A stretch of 64,000 nucleotides of DNA, from NCBI RefSeq assembly GCF_037392515.1, contig NC_090292.1, positions 41,598,247-41,662,246 on the forward strand, given 5' to 3'. The stretch comes from Haliotis asinina (Eukaryota > Mollusca > Gastropoda > Lepetellida > Haliotidae). The position numbers were made by a program, and so were the translations under genes. Below are positions 19,658 to 28,270 of the stretch, one piece after another (position 1 is the stretch's first letter; each line of letters starts with the position of its first letter). The notes beneath the pieces were generated by a model. That model did no database searches and was not told where the DNA came from. It saw only the letters and a program-made list of their open reading frames with translations.

Positions 19658-19871
19658 GAGAGTAGCTGCCGGTAAAAAACGGTGGTGTAACCAACATAAA
19701 ATTATCAACCCCCGACTGTTGTTGGCTGTAGGTGCTGCCGTGGTTATAACATGGTTATACGTGGGGGTACCCTCCCACAGTGAGGTGGTACCCTCCCACA
19801 GTGAGGTGGTACCCCCCAACAGTGGGGGTGTGGGGGTACCCCCCACTGTCGACCCGCATATCATGTTATAA
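19581..19871 (+). CDS. Small single-span membrane protein
   Basis: 96 aa, starting inside the end of the preceding gene. Basic N-terminal half (KNPKRVAAGKKRWCNQHK), one membrane segment (RLLLAVGAAVVITWLYV, residues about 45-61), then a low-complexity tail made of Val-Pro-Ser repeats (VVPSHSEVVP). The tail is encoded by repeated GGTGGTACCCTCCCAC-like palindromic DNA (19760-19856). The tail may therefore be an inserted repeat and the original protein shorter. Function unknown; a virion or envelope-type small membrane protein is possible. Confidence 0.5.
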   Translation: MDAAQETPPEVTVETRETVTRQKNPKRVAAGKKRWCNQHKIINPRLLLAVGAAVVITWLYVGVPSHSEVVPSHSEVVPPNSGGVGVPPTVDPHIML

Positions 19872-19898
19872 TTTAAATATTTTTATATCATATACATA
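19872..19898 (+). promoter_or_regulatory. AT-rich promoter-like spacer
   Basis: TTTAAATATTTTTATATCAT lies just upstream of ATG 19899. It resembles the AT-only spacers at 12468-12480, 14777-14805, 17069-17100 and 19110-19126. Confidence 0.4.
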
Positions 19899-20126
19899 AT
19901 GTCTGAGGGGAAAACGTTCGTCAACGACGCATACCACGCCACAGTGGTCGCCAGTCTAGCCGTAGGGTACGCTCGGTTGACTAAAATGGTGCTTAAACAA
20001 CCAACTATCAAGCTAGATTTCAACCTGCAGGATATGGGTATGCTCATAATGAACCTTGGTATGGCGATGGCTACAAAAGACATCCTAGTAAAACAAGGGA
20101 TAATACCTGAAAATATAATGAAATAA
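19899..20126 (+). CDS. Small Polinton protein, 75 aa, function unknown
   Basis: 75 aa. Two moderately hydrophobic helices (YHATVVASLAVGYARLTKMV and MGMLIMNLGMAMATKDILV). Could be a small membrane or packing protein. Frame intact, 7 bp from the next gene, so probably one transcript with it. I recognise no domain. Confidence 0.55.
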   Translation: MSEGKTFVNDAYHATVVASLAVGYARLTKMVLKQPTIKLDFNLQDMGMLIMNLGMAMATKDILVKQGIIPENIMK

Positions 20127-20133
20127 ATATAGG

Positions 20134-20559
20134 ATGGCCACGATAGCTATGATGGTCGGTGGGGCGTTAGTGAATGCCCTGGCATTTTCCGGGAGTAATT
20201 TCCTCTTCTCGAAACTACGAGATGACCATGCGGCTGAAATACAGGAAGAAAGGAAGCGGCACGATCTCGCTACTGAGAACTTACAAAAGGCACAGGCCGA
20301 GTACGCTAAAAAACGCCTCCAGAGGATCGATTTCATTAACAAACAACTCAAGCGTGAAAACCATGCCGTTCAAACATTCCGCGATGTCGATGAACCAATG
20401 AAAGAATACTACCTACTAACTGGCAAACAATTGGAACCGCTAAATAAACCCACACTCGCTCAGTACTACACACCATCCAAGGGACAAATAGATCGTGAAC
20501 TGGGCTTCATAGTGTTGGGTATAGCAGCTACTGCGTTGGTTGCGAAGCAATTAAATTAA
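20134..20559 (+). CDS. Polinton protein with two terminal membrane segments and a coiled coil
   Basis: 141 aa. N-terminal hydrophobic segment (MATIAMMVGGALVNALAFSG), then a long charged helix (residues about 28-75, rich in Glu/Lys/Arg, with heptad-like spacing), a short globular part (DEPMKEYYLLTGKQLEPLNK) and a C-terminal hydrophobic segment (LGFIVLGIAATALVAKQLN). The layout suggests a protein held in a membrane at both ends. Tightly packed between its neighbours. No known function. Confidence 0.6.
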   Translation: MATIAMMVGGALVNALAFSGSNFLFSKLRDDHAAEIQEERKRHDLATENLQKAQAEYAKKRLQRIDFINKQLKRENHAVQTFRDVDEPMKEYYLLTGKQLEPLNKPTLAQYYTPSKGQIDRELGFIVLGIAATALVAKQLN

Positions 20560-20573
20560 ATATCCATATAAGT

Positions 20574-20843
20574 ATGCTAAACATGAGACCTGCTCCATAC
20601 CGATGCGAATACATACTTATGGGGAAGACCGAGGCCTGTGGTAGGAAATGCAGGACTAGGTTCTGTTGTTTCCATATGGGAAGTCCTAACTACACGTGTT
20701 CTGTGTGTGGTATCGGGGTTAAAGGGCACTACTGTCTATGTAAAGCTCACGGAGCGAACGTAGTCAGACATCAACTCATCTACGAGAATAAAAAGGGCTA
20801 CATAAAAGAACGTAGGCGACTGCTCAAGATAGAGTCCAATTAG
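20574..20843 (+). CDS. Cys-rich zinc-binding-type protein, 89 aa
   Basis: 89 aa (ATG 20574, or the second ATG at 20583). Cysteines and histidines are arranged as CEYIL-x5-ACGRKC-x3-FCCFH-x7-CSVCG-x6-YCLCKAHG, enough for two zinc sites. The tail is basic (KERRRLLKIESN). Likely a zinc-ribbon or treble-clef type nucleic-acid or protein-binding factor, possibly a regulator of the element's transcription. This is inferred from residue spacing only. Frame intact. Confidence 0.55.
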   Translation: MLNMRPAPYRCEYILMGKTEACGRKCRTRFCCFHMGSPNYTCSVCGIGVKGHYCLCKAHGANVVRHQLIYENKKGYIKERRRLLKIESN

Positions 20844-20868
20844 ACACTGTGCACACCTACGTATAGCT

Positions 20869-21222
20869 ATGTCTGTGGAAATTGAGCTCGAATCTCTAGT
20901 TAAAAACATATTCAAAGATAAACTGACCTTATGGGGAAGCTTCAGATTTAAGGTAATATTGGAAGTGGTATGGATTAAAGAGGGTGTTAAGTATACTCAT
21001 CCATTCACATGTGAGGGGGATATCACAACTCAATACCAAATAAAATGTTTTACAAGTATAGGGGAATACATGCACAACTTCAAGGAATACTATATCCAAC
21101 AGTGCGAGTACTGGATTGAAACAGCCTCACTATATTTTTTATCAACTCCCTTTACTGTGGGTCAATTAGACATTGGTTCTCTTAGGTGTAAACACAGCTA
21201 TGACTACTGTACGCGAGCTTAA
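20869..21222 (+). CDS. Stand-alone copy of the PolB N-terminal domain, 117 aa
   Basis: 117 aa, immediately upstream of and overlapping the polymerase start by 23 bp. It resembles polymerase residues about 130-235 along its length: 'LVKNIFKDKL..WGSFRFKVILEV' against 'LIADKVNQELNNLGSIKFQITVKM'; 'YTHPFTCEGD' against 'YVQPYFRGKQ'; 'SIGEYMHNFKEYYIQQCEYW' against 'SFQQIREYLERYTHLGSGW'; 'STPFTVGQLD' against 'YVPFTGGSYL'. It looks like a partial tandem duplication of that domain now standing alone. Its role could be to compete with or assist the polymerase, or none. It lacks the SAP-like repeats. Confidence 0.55.
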   Translation: MSVEIELESLVKNIFKDKLTLWGSFRFKVILEVVWIKEGVKYTHPFTCEGDITTQYQIKCFTSIGEYMHNFKEYYIQQCEYWIETASLYFLSTPFTVGQLDIGSLRCKHSYDYCTRA

Positions 21223-24200
21223 GCATATCGCGAGAAGCCGTGGTGTGATCGGGTATTCTCGAATGCGGAAGTCAGCATTGTTGAGATTACTAGGTTTAGA
21301 AGCCCCTCCTACGGTAACACAATTAAAAGCTCAAGCAAAACAGCTTGGATACACGGGTTATTCAAACCTGGGGAGAGCCGGGTTAGTCGCATTGTTATCA
21401 CATACCCCAGTGGTGGTGCCTACAGTAAAACAACTGAAAGCCGAGGCACGCGATTTGGGTTTAGCTGGGTATTCCCGTATGAGAAAACCACAACTTTTAG
21501 AATTATTACGACAGAATAGAGCTATTGACCTACAGTTCGTGCGCACTGAGCGCGCTGTAGGCAACTATTTGAGAGGTTGGCGCATGCACGTTGATAGAAA
21601 CATAGACATTACAGATATCAAGCCTCTGATAGCTGATAAGGTCAACCAGGAACTAAATAATCTAGGAAGTATCAAGTTTCAGATCACAGTGAAAATGTCG
21701 CTCGATAAGCAGGTTGGGGGTGGGGTCACTGAGTATGTTCAGCCTTACTTCCGAGGTAAACAAGAGGTCGTCACACATACAGAGACCATTGACGCATCAA
21801 TCGATACCAGTTTTCAGCAGATACGAGAATACCTAGAACGCTACACACACTTGGGGTCCGGGTGGGCTGTAGATAAAATCGATAATGCCTATCTAGACAT
21901 AGCTAACTACGTGCCGTTCACAGGCGGATCATACCTAGCCTTGCCCCCCTACTATAGGAACAAACATGCCATAGTAAACGTTAAGAATAGAGGAAACGAT
22001 TAGGTTAGCTATCAGGTCAGCCTTATTTCCAGCTGACACTAATCCGAACAGGTCTTCTAATTATCCTCAGGATGATGGGCTCAACTGGGATGGTATAGAT
22101 GAACCCACCCCCATATCCCAGATCACTAAAGTAGAAAAACAGAATAATCTGGCTATAAATGTCTTTGGGCACGAAGGTAACACAACAATAGTACACAGGG
22201 TCAGCCCGGTGAAGGATCGCCAAGTTATCAATATATTCATGATCCAGCGAGGTGACAAGTATCACTACACATGGATAAAACACTTTAGCAGGCTGTTGTA
22301 TGACCAATCGGCACACAGAGAAAAGACCCACTTCTGTGAACGATGCCTACATGGCTTCACACGAGCTGATTTATTAGAATCCCACCGGGATGATTGTCAA
22401 GGTGTGGGGCAGACGGCCATACGAGTCGACATGCCTAAGGAAGGTGATAATATCCTAAAATTCGGTAACCACAAGAACCAAATGTCTGTGCCTTATATCA
22501 TATACGCCGACTTCGAAGCCTTGGTTGTGGTGGGGGATACCCCCACACCCCCCAGTGGTGAGAGCTTTACCCACAAAACACAAGAGCATGAAGCCTGTGG
22601 GTTTGGATACATTGTCGTCCGTTGTGACGGGGAAACGAAAGCTCCGGTAGTGTATAGGGGCCCTGACGCGGCTGAAAGGTTTCTAAAGTGTTTGCAGGAG
22701 GAAGAAAAAATTATTAGGAATACATTGTATAGAATCGCTCCCATGCGTATGACCCGAGTCGACAGGCTAGCTCACGCTAGTAGCACTAACTGTCACGTGT
22801 GTGACTCACCACTTAACGGTGATTCGGTGAGAGATCACTGCCACATAACTGGTAAGTATAGAGGCGCCGCTCACAGCGCGTGCAACCTCAAGCTTAAAAT
22901 CAACCCTAAGACAATAAACATCCCCGTTGTCTTTCACAACTTGAGAGGGTACGACTCACACTTGATCATGCAGGCCATCGCGAAAATCGATGGTAATATA
23001 ACGTGCATCCCCAACAACATGGAGAGATACATCTCCTTCAGCTTAAACGGACTTAGGTTCATTGACTCGTTTCAGTTCCTCCTGTCGTCACTCGACAGTC
23101 TGGTCCAGGCCAACAATACCTTCCCTATCACCGATCGATACACAGACGCCGAGACTAGACCCCTGCTTATGAGGAAGGGTGTGTACCCCTATGAGTACAT
23201 GGATAGTTGGGTCAAGTTCACCGAGACCAGACTACCCCCCATCAGAGAATTTTACAGCAATCTGACCGACTCAGCAATATCTCAAGACGATTACTCGCAC
23301 GCGACTAACGTATGGAATAAACTGGGTTGTAAGAACCTGGGTGATTATCACGACCTGTACTTGAGGACAGATGTACTGCTGTTAGCCGACGTGTTTGAGA
23401 CGTTTAGGTGGACGTGTTTCAAGCAGTATAAACTCGACCCCGCATGGTATTACACCAGCCCAGGTCTGTCGTGGGACGCCTTGCTTAAAAAGACCGGAGT
23501 TAATTTGGAATTGATCACAGATTACGACATGCACCTATTCATTGAGAAAGGCTTGCGAGGTGGGATTTCCATGGCATCCAAACGATACGCGAAAGCAAAT
23601 AATCAATACGTGAAAGGTTACGATCCTAACAAGCCAACCAATCACATTCTCTACCTCGACGCAAACAACCTGTACGGCTGGGCCATGAGCCAGTATCTAC
23701 CTACAGGGGGATTCGAATGGGTACCCCACGTTGATGTTATGGGGGTTGCACCAGATTCGAACAAAGGTTATATCCTCGAGGTTGACTTAGAGTATACCAA
23801 GGAATTACACACATCGCACAACAGCTACCCCCTGGCCCCCGAACGTATGAGGGTTAACCCAGACTGGATGTCTGAGTACCAACATAACTTGTTAGGTGGG
23901 CGTGTGACAGACGTTGAAAAACTCGTGCCTAACTTAATGAATAAGACCAAGTACATCGTTCACTATCACAACCTACAGCTGTACCTGTCGTTGGGTATGA
24001 GGCTGACCAAAATACACAGGGTGCTCATGTTCGACCAGAGCCCATGGATGGAGCCCTACATCAGAATGAACACAGACCTACGAAAAAAAGCCACCAGTGA
24101 TTTTGAGAAAAATCTCTACAAGCTCATGAACAACTCAGTGTTTGGTAAGACTATGGAGAACCTGAGGAAACGCGTGACCGTGAAGCTGGTTCGGTCGAGT

Positions 24201-24880
24201 GAGGAAGACAAGCTCAGGAGATTGATAGCCAGTCCGGCATTCAACCGTAGTAAGATATTCACAGACAACCTGGTTGCCCTACACATGAAGAAAAGCCACA
24301 TAAAATTCAACCGGCCTGTTTACATGGGGATGAGCATCCTCGATTTATCCAAACACCTGATGTACGACTTTTACTACAACGAGCTCAAGAAACAGTACGG
24401 TGACAGGTGTGAAGTGCTGTACACTGACACGGATTCCCTGCTGATGGAGATTCGAACCGAGGACGTGTACGAGGACATGAAAAAACACCTCGATTTATAC
24501 GACACCAGCGACTACCCTAAGACCCATACCATACACAGTACGGTAAATAAAAAGGTCCTAGGTAAGATGAAGGACGAGTGTGCTGGCACGCCCATAGCCG
24601 AGTACATAGGTTTGAGACCTAAGATGTACTCCATACTGAAAGCCGACAATAGTGAGATCCGGAAGGCTAAGGGTTTAAGAAGTATGTGGTGAAACAACAC
24701 ATCAAACACGCCAGATTCAAGGAAGCCCTGTTCAAGACCCGTACCTTTAGGCATAAAATGAACACACTTAGAAGTGATGGACATAAGATATACGGACTGA
24801 CTATAAACAAGACGTCCCTGTCGCCTATGGACACTAAACGTTGGATAGCTATTGATAAACACATACGCGTATGGACATGA
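21200..24880 (+). pseudogene. Protein-primed DNA polymerase B, two frameshifts
   Basis: Three segments in different frames: 21200-22003, about 22003-24692, and about 24676-24880. Start ATG 21200. Residues 1-100 hold three SAP-like repeats (for example TVRELKHIARSRGVIGYSRM). A C2H2-like finger (CERCLHGFTRADLLESHRDD) lies near 22340. Exonuclease motifs are YADFEA (near 22502), HNLRGYDSH (near 22936) and YLRTDVLLLAD (near 23358). A Cys/His knuckle (CHVCD...DHCHITGKYRG, 22790-22890) sits between Exo I and Exo II. Polymerase motifs are YLDANNLYGWAMSQYLP (near 23655), LMNNSVFGKTMEN (near 24121) and YTDTDS (near 24419). All catalytic motifs are present. The breaks (near 22000 and near 24675) lie outside them. 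It would copy the element's genome from a protein primer. As written it cannot be made in one piece. Confidence 0.92.
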
Positions 24881-25848
24881 GAAAATTGAGAAAGTTTGAG
24901 GCTATTTACTACAGCCCGCGTGGGTACTGGAAAGGAGCTAGCGCAGTAGATAAGCTAGCTAAAATAGCGCGAGTACCCCCGGAGGAAGCCAAAGCGTGGC
25001 TTGAAAAACAAGCCCTGTGGCAGATCTATTTGCCGGCACCACGCTACGTGCCTAGAAGGAGGTTCGGTATTAACATACCTAATAGCGTTCACCAGGCAGA
25101 CCTACTGTTCCTACCCCACGACAAGAGGTACAAGTATACCTTAACCGTAGTGGACGTAGCCAGTCGTTACAAGGAAGCCGAACCCTTGACCACGAAAGAT
25201 TCGGCCCAGGTAGCCAGAGGATTCGAACGCATATACAAACGCAGTCCGCTGACGTGGCCAACAGAGCTGCAAGTTGACCCCGGACGGGAGTTCATGGGTG
25301 CCGTGTCACAACTGCTAGCCAAACACGATACAAAGGTCAGGCGTGGCACGGCCGGAGCCCATCGCAGCCAAGCCATAGTTGAGAGATTTAATAGGACTTT
25401 GGCTGAGCGCTTGTTCGGCCATCAGTATGCTAGGGAGATGGTCACCCCTGGAAAACGATCGACTGAATGGGTCACGAGGTTACCCAAGGTGGTGTCGGCA
25501 ATCAACCATGAAGTCACCCGTCTCACCGGTAAGAAACCGGCAGACGCTATCAAACTAAAATCAATAGTTGCAGAGTCGGCCGCTCCATTGCGTGGGAAGG
25601 AGAAACAGATACCAGATAGGGCCCTAGTGAGGTATCTATACCAGCCGGGGGAACACGAGGGTGATAGCCGTAAGCGGGCCACCCATCCTATATGGTCAGT
25701 CAAAACTTACAACATAGATAAAGTGGATATAAAAGCCGACGAACCTAACTTGTACTACTTGAGGGATGGGCCGGGTAGGGGGTTTGTAAGAGAAGAATTA
25801 TTGATCGTACCGTACGGCACAGTATTACCTCCTACCAACACACGTTAA
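24871..25848 (+). CDS. Polinton integrase, retroviral type (D,D35E)
   Basis: 325 aa, ATG 24871, overlapping the end of the polymerase frame by 10 bp. Catalytic residues are D77 (HQADLLFL, codon 25099), D136 (VDPGREFMG, codon 25276) and E171 (AIVERFNRT, codon 25381), with exactly 34 residues between the last two. The N-terminal region is helical without a clear HHCC zinc finger. The C-terminal part (residues about 255-312, SVKTYNIDKVDIKADEPNLY and on) fits a small beta-barrel or chromodomain-like module. It would join the element ends to host DNA with a 5-6 bp target duplication. The frame is uninterrupted, and the stop codon directly abuts the right TIR. Confidence 0.95.
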   Translation: MDMRKLRKFEAIYYSPRGYWKGASAVDKLAKIARVPPEEAKAWLEKQALWQIYLPAPRYVPRRRFGINIPNSVHQADLLFLPHDKRYKYTLTVVDVASRYKEAEPLTTKDSAQVARGFERIYKRSPLTWPTELQVDPGREFMGAVSQLLAKHDTKVRRGTAGAHRSQAIVERFNRTLAERLFGHQYAREMVTPGKRSTEWVTRLPKVVSAINHEVTRLTGKKPADAIKLKSIVAESAAPLRGKEKQIPDRALVRYLYQPGEHEGDSRKRATHPIWSVKTYNIDKVDIKADEPNLYYLRDGPGRGFVREELLIVPYGTVLPPTNTR

Positions 25849-25964
25849 GTAGTAGGGGTAATAGTAGCAAGAGCTAAGGGCCCAACCAAAGCCTTATTTA
25901 GTAAATAAGGCTTTGTAGAGACTTTTCTTGAAAGTGTTTTAAAACCCCCATTGTATATACTACT
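25849..25964 (-). repeat. Polinton right terminal inverted repeat
   Basis: 116 bp, complement of the left TIR with 8 differences. Contains a perfect hairpin at about 25891-25911 (GCCTTATTTA, G, TAAATAAGGC). The integrase stop codon ends one base before it. Confidence 0.95.
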
Positions 25965-26489
25965 ATGCTAGTTCCTTCATATTTCATACCAACAATTTCA
26001 ACCATGCCAAAGATAATGTTATGTTTCAAATGCACATAAGATCCCAAATCAGTTCTTCTGAAAATATTTATTCATGCAAAATCAAATTAAAATCAAATTA
26101 AAATGTTCCTGAAAAATGGAAAAAAAATAAAAGAAAGATGGAAGAAAAAAAGAAGATAGCCATGGTTTTCGTTAAGACATAAAATACAGCAATTATTCAC
26201 GATTTTACCTTTCCTTCATTTCTGGGCCAGTGACTCAGTTAAGTACCTGTGAAATCAGAAGTAATGTAAAAGTTACACCAGAGAGCACTTTCACAACTTG
26301 GCTGTCCAGTTGCCCTAAACAACATGAGAACTATTTTGTTCTGTCGTCAAAATTAGTCATATTCACCTTTTGGTATTGTTGGAAAAGCTCTTGGCGAGTT
26401 CTATATGATAGAATTTGTATCAATAATATTTTCCAATAACAAAGCTGTCAGATACGGAATAATTTTGTTCTATCTAAAAAAAAGTCACG
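25965..26489. other. Host flank right of the Polinton
   Basis: Starts with the target duplication ATGCT (25965-25969). AT-rich with a purine-rich AAAAAAATAAAAGAAAG tract. No gene seen. Confidence 0.5.
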
Positions 26490-28270
26490 TGGCTGGTGTC
26501 AGTTCTTGATTGGTGGTTGGTGTCATTTCCTGATTGATGGTTGGTGTCAGTTCCTGTTTGGTGGTTGGTGTCATTTCCTGATTGGTAGTTGGTGTCACTT
26601 CCTGATTGGTGGTTGGTGCTAGTTCCTGATTGGTGGTTGGTGTCATTTCCTGACTGGTGCTTGGTGCCAGTTTTTGATTGGTGGTTGGTGTCAGTTCCTG
26701 GCTGGTGGTTGGTGTCAATTCTTGATTGGTAGTTGGTGTCAGTATTTGATTGGTGGTTGTTGTCAGTTCCTGATTAGTGGCTGGTGTCAGTTCCTGATTG
26801 GTGGTTGGTGTCAGTACCTGATTGGGGGTTGGTGTCAGTACCTGATTGGTGATTGGTGCTAGTTCCTGAATGATGGTTTGTGCTAGTTCCTGACTGGTGT
26901 TTGGTGTCACTTTTTAATTGGTGTCAGTCCCTGGCTGGTGGTTGGTGTCAGTTCTTGATTGGTGGTTGGTGTCAGTTCCTGATTGGTGGTTGGTGCTAGT
27001 TCCTAACTGGTGGTTGGTGTCAGTTCTTGATTGGTGGTTGGTGTCAGTACCTGATTGGTGGTTGGTGCTAGTTCCTGATTGGTGGTTGGTGTCACTTTTT
27101 AATTGTGGTTGGTGTCAGTTCCTGGCAGGGGGGTGGTGGCAGTTCTTGATTGGTGGTTGGTGTCAGTTCCTGATTGGTGGTTGGTGTCAGTACCTAATTG
27201 GTGGATGGTGCTAGTTCCTAACTGGTGGTTGGTGGCAGTTCTTGATTGGTGGTTGGTGTCAGTTCCTGATTGGTGGTTGGTGTCAGTACCTGATTGGTGG
27301 TTGGTGCTAGTTCCTGATTGGTGGTTGGTGTCACTTTTTAATTGTGGTTGGTGTCAGTTCCTGGCAGGTGGGTGGTGTCAGTTCCTGACTGGTGGTTGGT
27401 GTCAGTTCCTGATTGGTGGATGGTGTCAGTACCTGATTGGGGGTTGGTGTCAGTACCTGATTGGTGATTGGTGCTAGTTCCTGAATGATGGTTTGTGCTA
27501 GTTCCTGACTGGTGTTTGGTGTCACTTTTTAATTGGTGTCAGTCCCTGGCTGGTGGTTGGTGTCAGTTCTTGATTGGTGGTTGGTGTCAGTTCCTGATTG
27601 GTGGTTGGTGCTAGTTCCTAACTGGTGGTTGGTGTCAGTTCTTGATTGGTGGTTGGTGTCAGTACCTGATTGGTGGTTGGTGCTAGTTCCTGATTGGTGG
27701 TTGGTGTCACTTTTTAATTGTGGTTGGTGTCAGTTCCTGGCAGGGGGGTGGTGGCAGTTCTTGATTGGTGGTTGGTGTCAGTTCCTGATTGGTGGTTGGT
27801 GTCAGTACCTAATTGGTGGATGGTGCTAGTTCCTGATTGGTGGTTGGTGCTAGCTCCTGACTGGTGCTTGGTGTCAGTTCCTGATTGGTGGTTGGTGCTA
27901 GTTCCTAACTGGTGGTTGGTGGCAGTTCTTGATTGGTGGTTGGTGTCAGTTCCTGATTGGTGGTTGGTGTCAGTACCTGATTGGCGGTTGGTGCTAGTTC
28001 CTGATTGGTGGTTGGTGTCACTTTTTAATTTTTTTTGGTGTCAGTTCTTGGCAGGTGGGTGGTGTCAGTTCCTGACTGGTGGTTGGTGTCAGTTCCTGAT
28101 TGGTGGATGGTGCTAGTTCCTGATTGGTGGTTGGTGCTAGTTCCTGACTGGTGCTTGGTGTCAGTTCCTGATTGGTGGTTGGTGCTAGTTCCTGACTGGT
28201 GGTTGGTGTCAGTTGTTGATTGGCGGTTGGTATCTGTTCTTGATTGGTGGTTGTTATCGAATCCTGTCTG
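26490..28270. repeat. 24-bp minisatellite with a 615-bp higher-order period
   Basis: About 70 units of CAGTTCCTGATTGGTGGTTGGTGT with variants (GCTAGTTCCTG, AGTACCTGATTG and others). Marker variants recur exactly 615 bp apart: CACTTTTTAATTGGTGTCAG at about 26909 and 27524, and CACTTTTTAATTGTGG at about 27094 and 27709. Since 24 is a multiple of 3, long frames encoding TPTTNQEL-type octapeptides (minus) or WWLVSVPD-type (plus) are open. I see no start, signal or flanking exon to make them genes. Confidence 0.93.

Larger units (their letters stand above)
11695..25964. mobile_element. Polinton/Maverick element, complete ends, 14.27 kb
   Basis: Self-synthesising DNA transposon related to adenovirus-like viruses. 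The ends are 116-bp inverted repeats beginning AGTAGTATA, flanked by ATGCT on both sides (11690-11694 and 25965-25969). If the shared A is counted, the duplication is ATGCTA, 6 bp as expected for this class, and AG is the expected 5' terminus. It encodes protein-primed DNA polymerase B, a retroviral-type integrase, a packaging ATPase, a double jelly-roll capsid protein and about ten other proteins. I see no adenain-like protease and no clear penton protein. Several genes are broken (capsid, polymerase, one possible fibre gene, one small gene), so this is a defective copy, although the termini and the integrase are well kept. Confidence 0.97.

Noticed and set aside
19379..19864. 161-codon minus-strand frame opposite the small Polinton membrane gene
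   Set aside because: It is the antisense of two forward genes and of the GTGGGGGTACC repeat. It lacks its own upstream signal.
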